NCBI RefSeq assembly: GCF_026342405.1
Contig: NZ_JAPEMU010000001.1
Coordinates: 1,612,001 to 1,676,000, forward strand
DNA length: 64,000 nt
Reading direction: 5' to 3'
From: Kitasatospora sp. NBC_00240
GTDB lineage: Bacteria; Actinomycetota; Actinomycetes; Streptomycetales; Streptomycetaceae
In this document: piece after piece, positions 15,990-25,093 of the stretch
Layout of the letters: each line of letters begins with the position of its first letter
Position numbering within the stretch: the stretch's first letter is position 1
Notes under the pieces: model-generated
Told to the model about the DNA's origin: nothing
Databases searched by the model: none
What the model saw: the letters and a program-made list of their open reading frames with translations, nothing else
Position numbers and translations under genes: made by a program

Positions 15990-17153
15990 TCAGCTACCGG
16001 TGAGGTGGCGACCGATCACCAGTCGCTGGATCTGGTTGGTGCCTTCGACGATCTGCAGCACCTTGGCCTCGCGCATGTACCGCTCGGCCGGGAAGTCCTG
16101 GGTGTACCCGTACCCGCCGAGCACCTGGACGGCGTCGGTGGTGACCCGCATCGCCGCGTCGGTGCAGAACAGCTTGGCCATCGCGGCCTCCTTGGAGAAG
16201 GAGAGCCCGGCGTCGCGGCGGCGGGCGGCGGCGAGGTAGAGCGAGCGGCCGGCCTCGAGCTGGGTGGCCATGTCGGCGAGCATGAACGACAGGCCCTGGA
16301 AGTCGGCGATCCGGCGGCCGAACTGGCGGCGGCTGCCCGCGTAGTCGACGGCGAGGTCGAGGGCGGCCTGGCCGACGCCGATCGCGCAGGCGGCGATGCC
16401 GAGGCGTCCGGAGTCCAGGGCCGAGAGGGCGATCTGGAAGCCCTGGCCCTCGGTGCCGATCAGCCGCTCGCGGGCGACCCGCACACCGTCGAAGTGCACC
16501 TGGGCGGTCGGTGAGGAGCGCATGCCCATCTTGTGCTCCGGCGGCGCCGCCGACAGGCCCGCACTGCCGGCCGGGACGAGCAGGCAGCTTATGCCGCGCG
16601 GGCCGTCCTCGCCGGTGCGCACCAGGGTGCTGTAGAAGTCGGCCTGGCCGCCGTGGGTGATCCAGGCCTTGGTGCCGCTGATCACGTACTGCTCGCCGTC
16701 GAGCTCGGCACGGGTGCGCAGGGCGGCGGCGTCGGAGCCGGACTGCGGCTCGGAGAGGCAGTAGGCGCCGAGCTGGTCGCCGCCGAGCATCGCGGGCAGC
16801 CAGGCTGCGCGCTGCTCGTCGCTGCCGAAGGTGGCGAGGGCGTGGCAGGAGAGGGTGTGGACGCTGACCCCGAGGCCCACGGCCAGCCAGCCGGCCGCGA
16901 GCTCCTCCAGGACCTGCAGGTAGACCTCGTACGGCTGGTCGCCGCCGCCGTGCTCCTCGCCGTACGGGAGGGAGAGCAGCCCCGCCTCGCCGAGCGTGCG
17001 GAAGACCTCGCGGGGGAAGCGGTCGGCCGCCTCGTCCCCGGCTGCGCGCGGTGCGAGCTCGCGCTGGACCAGGTCGCGGGTGAGGCTCAGGAGTTCTCGG
17101 GCCTCGTCGCTGGGGAGCTGGCGGTCCACAGGTTTCGCGGGTGCGGGGCTCAT
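15990..17153 (-). CDS. Acyl-CoA dehydrogenase
   Basis: This is a 387-residue FAD-dependent acyl-CoA dehydrogenase, the usual length. Domain signatures are clear: the flavin-binding segment AYCLSEPQSGSDAAALRT, then ISGTKAWITHGG, and the C-terminal block QVLGGYGYTQDFPAERYMRE. The sequence IVEGTNQIQRLVIGR supplies the catalytic glutamate. It oxidises acyl-CoA to the enoyl-CoA in fatty acid or branched-chain amino acid breakdown; the chain-length class cannot be told. The ATG at 17153 is preferred over an in-frame upstream start because GGAGG precedes it and the family N-terminus is matched. A 14-bp palindrome lies about 95 bases upstream. Confidence 0.93.
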   Translation of the reverse strand: MSPAPAKPVDRQLPSDEARELLSLTRDLVQRELAPRAAGDEAADRFPREVFRTLGEAGLLSLPYGEEHGGGDQPYEVYLQVLEELAAGWLAVGLGVSVHTLSCHALATFGSDEQRAAWLPAMLGGDQLGAYCLSEPQSGSDAAALRTRAELDGEQYVISGTKAWITHGGQADFYSTLVRTGEDGPRGISCLLVPAGSAGLSAAPPEHKMGMRSSPTAQVHFDGVRVARERLIGTEGQGFQIALSALDSGRLGIAACAIGVGQAALDLAVDYAGSRRQFGRRIADFQGLSFMLADMATQLEAGRSLYLAAARRRDAGLSFSKEAAMAKLFCTDAAMRVTTDAVQVLGGYGYTQDFPAERYMREAKVLQIVEGTNQIQRLVIGRHLTGS

Positions 17154-17247
17154 GGCGGTTGGTCGCCTCCTCGATCGGGCGCCGGGCCCAGAGGTGGCGG
17201 GCACGGCACGGGTGTGGCAGGTCGGCCCGACCGTCACCGGGTCGCGG

Positions 17248-17261
17248 TGAACGGTCGTTCA
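17248..17261. promoter_or_regulatory. TetR-like palindrome upstream of acyl-CoA dehydrogenase
   Basis: TGAACG-GT-CGTTCA (17248-17261) is a perfect 6-bp inverted repeat with a 2-base centre. GAACG half-sites are common in operators of TetR-type regulators of fatty acid degradation. It lies between two divergent genes, and no regulator gene is adjacent. Confidence 0.5.
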
Positions 17262-17362
17262 CATGTCTGGCGATGTGAGTATGCCCGATCCGGGCCCGGC
17301 CGTCACGGCCGGCGGCCGATCACCGTCGCCGCCGCCGGGTGGGCGCCCGTACAGTGATCGCT

Positions 17363-17977
17363 GTGACGGACTGTGCTGGTCGGGACGGTGACCCGGGGCT
17401 GAGCGCGCTGGCGGCGCGGCTCGCCGCGGCGGCGCCGTCCTGCGGGCCGGTCCGCCTGATCGGGGTGGACGGCCACGCCGGGTCGGGCAAGACCACCTTC
17501 GCCGGCCGGCTGGCCGCGGCGCTCGGCGGTGCGCCGGTGGTCCATCTGGACGACCTGGCGACGCACGCGGAGCCGTTCGGGTGGACGGGGCGGCTGCGGG
17601 GCGAGGTCCTGGAGCCGCTGGCCGCCGGCCGGGCGGCCCGGCACCGGGTGTACGACTGGACGCTGCACCGGTTCCAGGGCACCCGGACGGTACCGGCGGC
17701 CCCGGTGGTACTGGTGGAGGGCGTGGGCGCCGGCCGGCGGGCGGTGCGGCCCTGGCTGGCCGGGCTGGTCTGGATGGAGCTGGACGCGCCGGCCGCACGC
17801 CGGCGCGGGGAGCTTCGGGACGGCCCGGAACTGGCCGAATTCTGGGCCGGCTGGGCGCGGGCCGAGCGGGAACATTTCGCCGCCGACCCGAGCCGTCCGT
17901 ATGCCGACAGCCGGGTGGACGGAGTAACCGGACGGATCGCCTCCGGCACCCTCGGTGAGCTGCCGAACCTCCCTTGA
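17363..17977 (+). CDS. Uridine kinase-like P-loop NTPase
   Basis: The 204-residue cytoplasmic protein has a clear Walker A, GVDGHAGSGKTT (K43-T44 from this start). A second motif, VVHLDDLATH, is like the substrate-binding Asp segment of uridine and pantothenate kinases. VVLVEGVGAGRRAVRP is the Walker B-like region, and RRRGELRDG is a lid-like stretch. A small-molecule kinase is likely; the substrate is not determinable. A TACAGT box (17350-17355) ends 7 bases before the GTG at 17363, so the mRNA may be leaderless. GTG codons at 17339 and 17354 are alternatives. A strong hairpin follows. Confidence 0.78.
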   Translation: MTDCAGRDGDPGLSALAARLAAAAPSCGPVRLIGVDGHAGSGKTTFAGRLAAALGGAPVVHLDDLATHAEPFGWTGRLRGEVLEPLAAGRAARHRVYDWTLHRFQGTRTVPAAPVVLVEGVGAGRRAVRPWLAGLVWMELDAPAARRRGELRDGPELAEFWAGWARAEREHFAADPSRPYADSRVDGVTGRIASGTLGELPNLP

Positions 17978-18042
17978 CCTGGGCCGTCGCAGGGAACTAG
18001 GTTTTCCCTCGTCGCGAGATTGTTGATCGCGCAACCACAGAC

Positions 18043-18084
18043 ACGGCATCTCCGGCTTGTTCCCCCGTGAGCCGGAGATGCCGT
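18043..18084 (+). terminator. Hairpin terminator
   Basis: A perfect 14-bp stem ACGGCATCTCCGGC / GCCGGAGATGCCGT (18043-18056 and 18071-18084) has a 14-base loop and is followed by TCTCCTT. It ends the kinase-like gene. Confidence 0.75.
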
Positions 18085-18263
18085 TCTCCTTGCCCCGTAC
18101 CCCAACGAGCCGGGCGCCGTTTGGATTTGACCTGGCGCGGCACCCTTCCGGATCAGCTCCGCGCCGGTACGATTCCTGGCAGGCGCATATGCGCCCCGGG
18201 GGCTCTCTCCACCGGCGAACCATGCAGCCGGCCGAGCTCCGATGCACACCGCGGGGGGCGTGA

Positions 18264-20645
18264 GTGACGACGGTGGAGAGTTCCGACAGCAACAACGCGG
18301 GCGGGGGCCCCGGCAGGCTCGCCGACCGCGCCTGGCTGCGGGCGATGGACGCCTACACGGCCGGCGCGTACGCGCGCGCGGAGGAGGAGTTCCGGGCGGC
18401 GGTGCGCCTCGACCCGGGAATGGCCGACGCCTGGCTCGGCCTGCACGCCCTGCGCTGCGACACCTCGGGCGCCCTGCTGGCGATGCACCGGCACCGCAAA
18501 CGCTTCGGCGAACAGCGCAGCCGGCACCGACGCCCGCTCAGTTCCTGGTACTGGCTGGGCTGGTGGGTCCAGCCCGTGCTGGAGGACGCCCGCGACCTGG
18601 CCCTCGCGCACGCCTCGCACTGGCTCGACGGGCGCCACCTCACCGAACTCGACATCGCCCTCGCCCAGTGCCCGCCGCCCGGCGAGGACCCCTCGGTGCG
18701 CTTCCTGCACGCCTGCCGCTCCTACCTGTTGAAGGACTGGGAGCAGCTCATCCGGGACACCGACCGGCTGCTGGACGACCCGCTGCTCGGCATCGAGGCC
18801 GGCCTCTTCGGCGGAATGGCGCGGGTACGGCTGGACATGTGCGCACAGGCCCAGGGCCCGCTGGCGGCCTCGCTGGCCCGCTGCCGGTCCGAGCAGCCGC
18901 AGCGCAAAGAGCTGCGCTACTGGCTCGCCCGGGCCTACGAGGGCGCCGGACGCAGCGCCGCCGCCCTGCCGCTGTACCGCGCGGTGCACCGGGCCGACCC
19001 CGCGTTCATGGACACCGCCGCCCGGCTGACGGCGATCTCCGCCGAGGACGGGCTGGTGGACGCGCTGCTGGAGGGCGTCACCGGCAGCGGGCCGGCGGGC
19101 GGCGGACAAGGCGCCGGCGGGGGGCGCGAGGCCGGGCCGGTGGCCGGCTTCGGCACCGACGAGGCGTACGACCCGGCGGAGGAGCTGGGGGCGGCCGAGG
19201 CCTTCGGGGCCGCCGCGGGCTACGGCGCGGACTACGAGACCCAGGACGACCTGCCGGTGGGGTACACCGCGGGCCCCGAGGCCGGCCGCCCGACCGAGCC
19301 CGGGACGGGCTTCGGCACGGACTACCCGGGTGAACCGCCCGCCGGCCTCCCGGCGGACTTCCCGGCCGGTTTCCGCGGCGACTTCGCCGGCGGCCTGCCG
19401 GCCGGCTACACCGTGGACGAGGGCTTCGGCCCACGCGAGGCCTTCGAGGACGTCCCGGGGGCGGGCCAGGGCGTCGGCGAGGCCGTCGGGCCGCAGGCGG
19501 AGACCGGCCCGTCGGCGGGCAGCCCCTCGGCAGGCGGTCCGAGACCGGGGGCCGAGGGCGGCGCCGGCCCCGAACCACGCTCCGGGCCAGGGGCGTTCGA
19601 GGGGCCGGGCGCGTTCGAGGGGCCCGCGCCGCAGGGCGCGGGCGCCCGCAGCGGCTCCGGGACCGGCGCACCGGCCGAGCCCGGTCCGGCGGCCACCCTG
19701 TTCCTCCCCGGCCGCGCCGTCGGCTCGCAGGCGGTGCCGGCCCACCGCGCCTCCCCCGGCCGCTCGGGCAGCCGGCAGGAGCTGGACGCCGCCCTGGACG
19801 CGCTGGAGCGGATGGTCGGACTGGACCCGGTGAAGCGCCAGGTCCGGGCGCTGTCAGCGCAGTTGCGGATGTCCAGGTTGCGGGCCGGCGAGGGGCTGCC
19901 GGTGCAACCGCCGAAACGTCACTTCGTCTTCTCCGGCCCCTCCGGCACCGGCAAGACCACCGTGGCCCGGATCCTGGGCCGGGTGTTCCACTCCCTCGGG
20001 CTGCTCTCCGGCGACCACCTGGTGGAGGCCCAACGGGCCGACCTGGTCGGCGAGTTCCTCGGCCAGACCGCCGTCAAGGCGAACGAGCTGATCGACTCCG
20101 CACTGGACGGCGTGCTCTTCATCGACGAGGCCTACAGCCTCTCCAACTCCGGCTACAGCAAGGGCGACGCCTACGGCGACGAGGCCCTGCAGGTACTGCT
20201 GAAGCGGGCCGAGGACAACCGGGACCGACTGGTCGTCATCCTGGCCGGCTACCCCGAGGGGATGAACCGGCTGCTCGCCACCAACCCCGGCCTCAACTCC
20301 CGCTTCACCACCCGGGTGGACTTCCCCAGCTACCGGCCCGGCGAGCTCACCGCGATCGGCTCCGCGCTGGCCGGCCGGGACGGCGACGGCTGGGACGAGG
20401 ACGCCACCGAGGAGCTCGCCAGCATCTGCGCGCACGTGGTCCGCGAGGGCTGGATCGACGACCTCGGCAACGGCCGGTTCATCCGCACCCTCTACGAGAA
20501 GTCCTGCGCCTACCGCGATCTGCGACTCTCCCTCACCGGCGGTCAACCGAGCCGGGAGGACCTGGCCACCCTGCGGCTGCCCGACCTGGTCCAGGCGTAC
20601 GGCGAGCTGATCGACGGCCGCGGCGGGCCGGCGGAGGCCCGGTGA
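18264..20645 (+). CDS. AAA+ ATPase of the EccA/SpoVK (CbxX) type
   Basis: This is a 793-residue protein in three parts. The N-terminal 270 residues are a helical TPR-like region (AYARAEEEFRAAVRLDPGMA, and RKELRYWLARAYEGAGRSAA). Residues 273-500 are a Gly/Pro/Ala-rich, acidic, low-complexity spacer. The C-terminal 290 residues are an AAA+ domain with Walker A GPSGTGKT (558-565), Walker B VLFIDEAYSL, sensor VVILAGYPEGM and arginine finger region NPGLNSRF. This layout is that of type VII secretion EccA and sporulation protein SpoVK. No secretion genes are nearby, so a role in secretion is not shown. The GTG start follows a GGGGGG stretch. Confidence 0.88.
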   Translation: MTTVESSDSNNAGGGPGRLADRAWLRAMDAYTAGAYARAEEEFRAAVRLDPGMADAWLGLHALRCDTSGALLAMHRHRKRFGEQRSRHRRPLSSWYWLGWWVQPVLEDARDLALAHASHWLDGRHLTELDIALAQCPPPGEDPSVRFLHACRSYLLKDWEQLIRDTDRLLDDPLLGIEAGLFGGMARVRLDMCAQAQGPLAASLARCRSEQPQRKELRYWLARAYEGAGRSAAALPLYRAVHRADPAFMDTAARLTAISAEDGLVDALLEGVTGSGPAGGGQGAGGGREAGPVAGFGTDEAYDPAEELGAAEAFGAAAGYGADYETQDDLPVGYTAGPEAGRPTEPGTGFGTDYPGEPPAGLPADFPAGFRGDFAGGLPAGYTVDEGFGPREAFEDVPGAGQGVGEAVGPQAETGPSAGSPSAGGPRPGAEGGAGPEPRSGPGAFEGPGAFEGPAPQGAGARSGSGTGAPAEPGPAATLFLPGRAVGSQAVPAHRASPGRSGSRQELDAALDALERMVGLDPVKRQVRALSAQLRMSRLRAGEGLPVQPPKRHFVFSGPSGTGKTTVARILGRVFHSLGLLSGDHLVEAQRADLVGEFLGQTAVKANELIDSALDGVLFIDEAYSLSNSGYSKGDAYGDEALQVLLKRAEDNRDRLVVILAGYPEGMNRLLATNPGLNSRFTTRVDFPSYRPGELTAIGSALAGRDGDGWDEDATEELASICAHVVREGWIDDLGNGRFIRTLYEKSCAYRDLRLSLTGGQPSREDLATLRLPDLVQAYGELIDGRGGPAEAR

Positions 20646-20916
20646 CCTGAGTGTCACACGCCGCCCGGAGGACCCTCCAGGCAGCGCGCGAACGCCAGGC
20701 CCCGCGGGTGGCGGCGCGAGCCGTGACACCACGCACCCGCGTCGGCGCCCCGCCGTCCGCCCCCGCCCCGCAGGACGGGGCGAACGCCGCCCGACCCGGC
20801 ACCAGGATCCGCGCCGGGCCGGGGCCGTCCGCCGTACGAGGCCGGGCCGGCCGGGGACGGATCACGCTGGCCCCCCGACCGGACCGGCCCGCGGCCCGGT
20901 GGCCGCCCGCCCGCCG

Positions 20917-21966
20917 CTACGCCGCGGCGGGGCGGTGGTCCGGGTCGTGCACCTCGCCGACCAGCTCCTCGACCACGTCCTCCAGGGCGATCAGGCCCAG
21001 GGTGCGGCCCTCGGTGTCGACCACGGCGGCCAGGTGCGAGGCGGCCCGGCGCATCGCGCCGAGCGCGTCGTCCAGCGGCAGGCTGCCGCGCACCACGGTG
21101 ATCGGGCGCCAGAGCCGGGCCGGCACGGGCGCGGACGGGTCCTCGACGTCCAGGATGTCCTTGAGGTGCAGGTAGCCGAGGAAGCCGTTGCCGGCGACGT
21201 CGCCGTCGACCACGGGGAAGCGCGAGAAGCCGGTGCGTACGGCCAGTTCCTCGATCTCGGCGGCGGTCACCTTGGTGCCGACGGTGACCAGCTGCTCCGG
21301 CGGCAGCACCACGTCGGTGACCGGGCGGTGGCCCAGCTCCAGCGCGTCCTCCAGCCGCTCCTGGCGGTCGACGTCGAGCAGGCCGGCGTCCCGGGAGTCG
21401 AGCAGCAGGTACATCAGCTGCTCGGTGGTGAAGACCGACGCGACCTCGTCCTTGGCCTCCACCTTGAACAGCTTCAGGATGCCGTTGGCGAAGGCGTTCA
21501 GGAAGCTGATCACCGGGGCCAGCAGCCGGGCCAGCCGGTCCAGCGGCGGGCCGAGCACCAGCGCTGCCTTCTCGGGGCCGGCCAGCGCCAGGTTCTTGGG
21601 CACCATCTCGCCCATCACCATGTGCAGGAAGACCACCACGGCCAGCGACAATCCGTAGGAGAGCGGGTGCATCAGGCCGTCGGGGACGCCCATCGCGTGG
21701 AACGGGCCCTCCACCAGGTGCGCGATGGTGGGCTCGGCGAGCGCACCGAGGCCCAGCGAGCAGACGGTGATGCCGAGCTGGGCCGCGGCCAGCATCGCGG
21801 AGACGTTGGACAGCGCGTGCAGCACGGTGCGGGCCCGCTTGTTGCCCGCCTCGGCGAGCGGTTCGATCTGGCTGCGCCGGACGGAGATGACGGCGAACTC
21901 GGCGCCGACGAAGAAGGCGTTGCCCAGCAGCAGCAGGAGTGCGGCGGCCAGTTGGAGCGCGGTCAT
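20917..21966 (-). CDS. CNNM/CorC (hemolysin-like) transporter, short form
   Basis: The 349-residue membrane protein begins with a DUF21/CNNM domain of about four hydrophobic segments (residues 1-150). A pair of CBS domains follows (about 195-330; motifs TGFSRFPVVDGDVAGNGFLG and VDTEGRTLGLIALEDVVEEL). The C-terminal CorC_HlyC domain present in its neighbour is missing. CNNM proteins are linked to Mg2+ and Co2+ export, with CBS domains sensing nucleotides. Its ATG overlaps the stop codon of the upstream gene by 4 bases, so the two are translationally coupled and may form a heteromer. Confidence 0.88.
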   Translation of the reverse strand: MTALQLAAALLLLLGNAFFVGAEFAVISVRRSQIEPLAEAGNKRARTVLHALSNVSAMLAAAQLGITVCSLGLGALAEPTIAHLVEGPFHAMGVPDGLMHPLSYGLSLAVVVFLHMVMGEMVPKNLALAGPEKAALVLGPPLDRLARLLAPVISFLNAFANGILKLFKVEAKDEVASVFTTEQLMYLLLDSRDAGLLDVDRQERLEDALELGHRPVTDVVLPPEQLVTVGTKVTAAEIEELAVRTGFSRFPVVDGDVAGNGFLGYLHLKDILDVEDPSAPVPARLWRPITVVRGSLPLDDALGAMRRAASHLAAVVDTEGRTLGLIALEDVVEELVGEVHDPDHRPAAA

Positions 21967-23297
21967 CGGGTCTCGTCCTCGTCGTGGCGGTGCGCGGCGG
22001 TGCGCTCGACCCGGACCTTGGTCGTCCGGTGCCGGTCGACGTTCTCCACGGTCAGCCGCCAGCCGGGCAGCTCGGCCTGCTCACCGGGAGCCGGCAGCTT
22101 GCCGAGCAGGTCGGCCACCAGGCCGGCCAGGGTCTCGTACGGGCCTTCGGGGGCGTGCAGCCCGATGCCCTCCAGCTGGTCGATCCGGGCCTTGCCGTCG
22201 GCCGCCCAGACGGGCAGCCCGTCGACGGGCGGCAGCGGTACCAGCTCGGGGGTGTCCTCGGGGTCGTGCTCGTCCTGGACCTCACCGACGATCTCCTCGA
22301 CGATGTCCTCGATGGTGACCACGCCGGCGGTGCCGCCGTACTCGTCCACCACGATGGCCATCGGCTGCTGGCGGCGCAGCCGGTCGAGCAGTGCCTCGGC
22401 GGGCAGCGTCTCGGGCACCAGCAGCGGCGCCGTGGCGAGGTCGGCGACCCGGACGCCGCCGCGGTGCTCGTGCGGGACGGCCAGCGCGTCCTTGAGCGTC
22501 ACGGTGCCGGTGACCTCGTCCAGGCTGTCGGCGTAGACGGGGAACCGGGACAGGCCGGTGGCCCGGGTCAGGTTGAGGACGTCCGCGGCGCTGGCGTCGC
22601 GCTGGAGGGCGGCGACGTCGACGCGCGGGGTCATCACGCTCTGGGCGGTGAGCTCGCCGAGGCCGAGGGTCTTCACGAACAGCGTCGCCGACTCCTCGTC
22701 CAGGACGCCGGCCTTGGCCGAGTGACGGGCCAGCGAGACGAGTTCGGCGGGAGTGCGGGCGTGGCCCAGCTCCTCCTGCGGTTCGACGCCCAGCGCCCGG
22801 ACCGTCCGGTCGGCGGCGCCGTTCAGCAGGCTGATCAGCGGGCGGCAGACGGCGGAGAAGGCCATGTGCGGGGCGGCGACCGCGCGGGCCACCTGCATCG
22901 GGTGGGAGATCGCCCAGTTCTTCGGGACGAGCTCGCCGATCACCATCTGCAGCACGGTGGCCAGCACCATGCCGATGATCACGGCGACGCCGCGGGCGGC
23001 GGACTCCGGCACACCCAGCGCGACCAGCGGCGGGCTGAGCAGGACGGACAGGGCCGGCTCGGCGAGCATGCCGACCACCAGCGAGGTGACGGTGATGCCG
23101 AGCTGGGCGCCGGAGAGCTGGAAGGAGAGGTGCCGCAGGCCGTGGCCGATCCGGCGGGCCTTCGGGTCCCCGGCCTCGGCGGCGCGGTCGACCGCGCCGC
23201 GCTCGACCGTCACGAAGGCGAACTCGGCGGCCACGAACAGGCCGTTGGCGAGGATGAGCAGCAGGGCCGCGAGCAGCAGCAGCCAGGCGGTGATCAC
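21963..23297 (-). CDS. CNNM/CorC (hemolysin-like) transporter, long form
   Basis: The 444-residue membrane protein has a DUF21/CNNM domain (about 1-190) with the signature MVLATVLQMVIGELVPKNWA. CBS domains follow (RATGLSRFPVYADSLDEVTG, and AIVVDEYGGTAGVVTIEDIVEEI). The C-terminus is a CorC_HlyC domain (PVDGLPVWAADGKARIDQL to LPGWRLTVENVDRHR). It probably exports divalent cations or regulates their export. It is the first gene of a two-gene operon with the shorter paralogue; the ATGA overlap at 21963-21966 supports coupling. The two proteins have probably arisen by tandem duplication. Confidence 0.9.
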   Translation of the reverse strand: MITAWLLLLAALLLILANGLFVAAEFAFVTVERGAVDRAAEAGDPKARRIGHGLRHLSFQLSGAQLGITVTSLVVGMLAEPALSVLLSPPLVALGVPESAARGVAVIIGMVLATVLQMVIGELVPKNWAISHPMQVARAVAAPHMAFSAVCRPLISLLNGAADRTVRALGVEPQEELGHARTPAELVSLARHSAKAGVLDEESATLFVKTLGLGELTAQSVMTPRVDVAALQRDASAADVLNLTRATGLSRFPVYADSLDEVTGTVTLKDALAVPHEHRGGVRVADLATAPLLVPETLPAEALLDRLRRQQPMAIVVDEYGGTAGVVTIEDIVEEIVGEVQDEHDPEDTPELVPLPPVDGLPVWAADGKARIDQLEGIGLHAPEGPYETLAGLVADLLGKLPAPGEQAELPGWRLTVENVDRHRTTKVRVERTAAHRHDEDETR

Positions 23298-23402
23298 AGT
23301 GCCGCCTGCCTTCCGAGGGTCGGAAGTGGGGCGGCGTCGGTACTACCGGACGGATCGTCCATCGAGGGGAGGTGTCACTCCTCAGGTCGCGGGCGGACAA
23401 GA

Positions 23403-23417
23403 CAGGGCTTTGCCCTG
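23403..23417. terminator. Small hairpin near CorC promoter
   Basis: CAGGGC-TTT-GCCCTG (23403-23417) is followed on the plus strand by CTTTTA. It lies downstream of the minus-strand PH-domain gene and could end that transcript. The stem is only 6 bp. Confidence 0.4.
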
Positions 23418-23538
23418 CTTTTACCAGCGTAGACGATACCCGTACGAGGATAAGGATCTTGTTCGATCAGGCGGCGTGCCCGCGCCCCGCCGGCCCGGCC
23501 GGTGACGGCGGTCGAGCGGGCCCGGCCGGGGCCGGCGG

Positions 23539-23988
23539 TCAGGCCTCGGCGCGCGAGCGGCTGTGGCCCTCGACCAGGTCACGCAGGGCGCGGGCGGCGC
23601 TGACGGCCTGCTCGTGCCCGACGCCCGCCTGGATGCCGACGGCGGCCAGCGAGGTGCCGTCGGCCAGGTCGAGGCTGGCCCAGGGGTCGCCCTGGCGGAA
23701 GTTCACCCGGACGATCTCGGCCCAGGCGAGCCGGCGGCTGCGGACGAAGTTCACCACGGTGACCCCCTCGGCGTCGGCCGACACCTTCGGGCGGGCCAGC
23801 ATCAGGCCGGCCCCGGCGAAGACCAGCCCGCTGACCACCATCGCCACCCGGTCGTTCAGCTGCCAGTTGGCCGGCAGCGCGACGGCGATCACGCTGAACA
23901 TGACCACCAGCAGGGCGCTGACCGGCAGCAGTACCGCGCGGGTGCGGCGCGGGAACCAGGTGACGGGGAGCTGGACGGGGGCGCTCAC
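23539..23988 (-). CDS. PH-domain (bPH) membrane protein
   Basis: The 149-residue protein has two hydrophobic segments near the N-terminus (VLLPVSALLVVMFSVIAVALP and VVSGLVFAGAGLML). A C-terminal bacterial PH-like domain follows (ADAEGVTVVNFVRSRRLAWAEIVRVNF, then DLADGTSLAAVGIQ). The GTG at 23988 is chosen because GGAG lies 5 bases upstream. The gene sits right after hisG on the same strand, a position also seen in other Streptomyces genomes. No biochemical role is known; membrane-linked scaffolding is a guess. Confidence 0.85.
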   Translation of the reverse strand: MSAPVQLPVTWFPRRTRAVLLPVSALLVVMFSVIAVALPANWQLNDRVAMVVSGLVFAGAGLMLARPKVSADAEGVTVVNFVRSRRLAWAEIVRVNFRQGDPWASLDLADGTSLAAVGIQAGVGHEQAVSAARALRDLVEGHSRSRAEA

Positions 23989-24077
23989 GGGGTCTCCAGA
24001 CGGAGCTCGGGGTCTCCAGAGAGAACGGGCGGGGACTCGCGTCCCCACCCGTGTTCGATCGGTCGAGCGGGGCGCTC

Positions 24078-24926
24078 TCAGAGCCGGCAGGCGTGGATGT
24101 TGGTCACCAGGATGGCCCGGGCGCCGATGCTCCAGAGATCGTCCATGATCCGCTGGGCCTCCTTGCGGAGCACCATCGAGCGGACGGCCACCCAGCCCTC
24201 GGTGTGCAGCGGCGAGACGGTCGGCGACTCCAGGCCCGGGGTGAGCGCCACGGCGGCGCTGACGGACTCGGCGCGGATGTCGTAGTCCATCAGCACGTAG
24301 CGGCGGGCCACCAGGACGCCCTGCAGGCGGCGCAGGAACTGCTCCACGCGGCTGTCGTCACCGGCGCCCTTGGGGCGGATCACCACGGCGTCCGAGACCA
24401 GGATCGGGTCGCCGAAGACCTCCAGGCCGGCGTTGCGCAGGCTGGTGCCGGTCTCCACGACGTCCGCGATCACGTCGGCGACGCCCAGCTGGACCGCGGT
24501 CTCCACCGCTCCGTCGAGCTTGGTGACGGTCGCCTTCACCCCGTGGTCGGCGAGGTGCTGCTGCACCAGGCCGGTGTAGGAGGTGGCGATCCGCAGGCCC
24601 TCCAGGCCCTTCACGTTCTCGACGTCCAGGCCCTCGGGGCGGGCGAAGCGGAAGGTCGAGCCGCCGAAGCCGAGCGCGAGCACCTCCTCCGCGTTGGAGG
24701 CGGAGTCCAGCAGCAGGTCGCGGCCGGTGATGCCGACGTCCAGGCGGCCGGAGCCGACGTAGACGGCGATGTCGCGCGGGCGCAGGAAGAAGAACTCGAC
24801 CTCGTTGTTCGGGTCGACCAGGACGAGTTCCTTCGGGTCCTTGCGCTGGCGGTAGCCCGCCTCATGGAGCATCTCCGCCGCGGGACCCGAGAGCGAACCC
24901 TTGTTGGGGACGGCGATGCGCAGCAT
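24078..24926 (-). CDS. hisG: ATP phosphoribosyltransferase (long form)
   Basis: The 282-residue enzyme catalyses the first step of histidine synthesis, joining ATP and PRPP to form phosphoribosyl-ATP. The N-terminus MLRIAVPNKGSLSGPAAEML is diagnostic. The PRPP-binding loop is at DVIADVVETGTSLRNAGL. The C-terminal 75 residues form the histidine-binding regulatory domain of the long form, so no hisZ is needed. The ATG at 24926 matches the family start; the frame stays open upstream through a GGT-rich repeat. It follows hisE with a 167-base gap. Feedback inhibition by histidine is expected from the family. Confidence 0.97.
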   Translation of the reverse strand: MLRIAVPNKGSLSGPAAEMLHEAGYRQRKDPKELVLVDPNNEVEFFFLRPRDIAVYVGSGRLDVGITGRDLLLDSASNAEEVLALGFGGSTFRFARPEGLDVENVKGLEGLRIATSYTGLVQQHLADHGVKATVTKLDGAVETAVQLGVADVIADVVETGTSLRNAGLEVFGDPILVSDAVVIRPKGAGDDSRVEQFLRRLQGVLVARRYVLMDYDIRAESVSAAVALTPGLESPTVSPLHTEGWVAVRSMVLRKEAQRIMDDLWSIGARAILVTNIHACRL

Positions 24927-24962
24927 GAGTGGTGAATCCTTCGCTGAGGTAGCGGGTGAGGG

Positions 24963-25024
24963 GTGGTGCAGGTGGTGGCAGGTGGTGCAGGTGGTGCAGG
25001 TGTCACGGGTGGTGCGGTTGGTGC
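24963..25024. repeat. Irregular GGTGCA/GGTGG repeat between hisE and hisG
   Basis: This stretch consists of GGTGCAGGTGGT-like units in imperfect tandem. It fills most of the gap between the two his genes. It is not coding on either strand in a convincing way. Confidence 0.7.
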
Positions 25025-25093
25025 GGGGCACTCGGTCGGTACAGCGGTACGGGCCGCACAGCGGCGGCCCGTACCCGGAGTTCTCCGGCCGGG

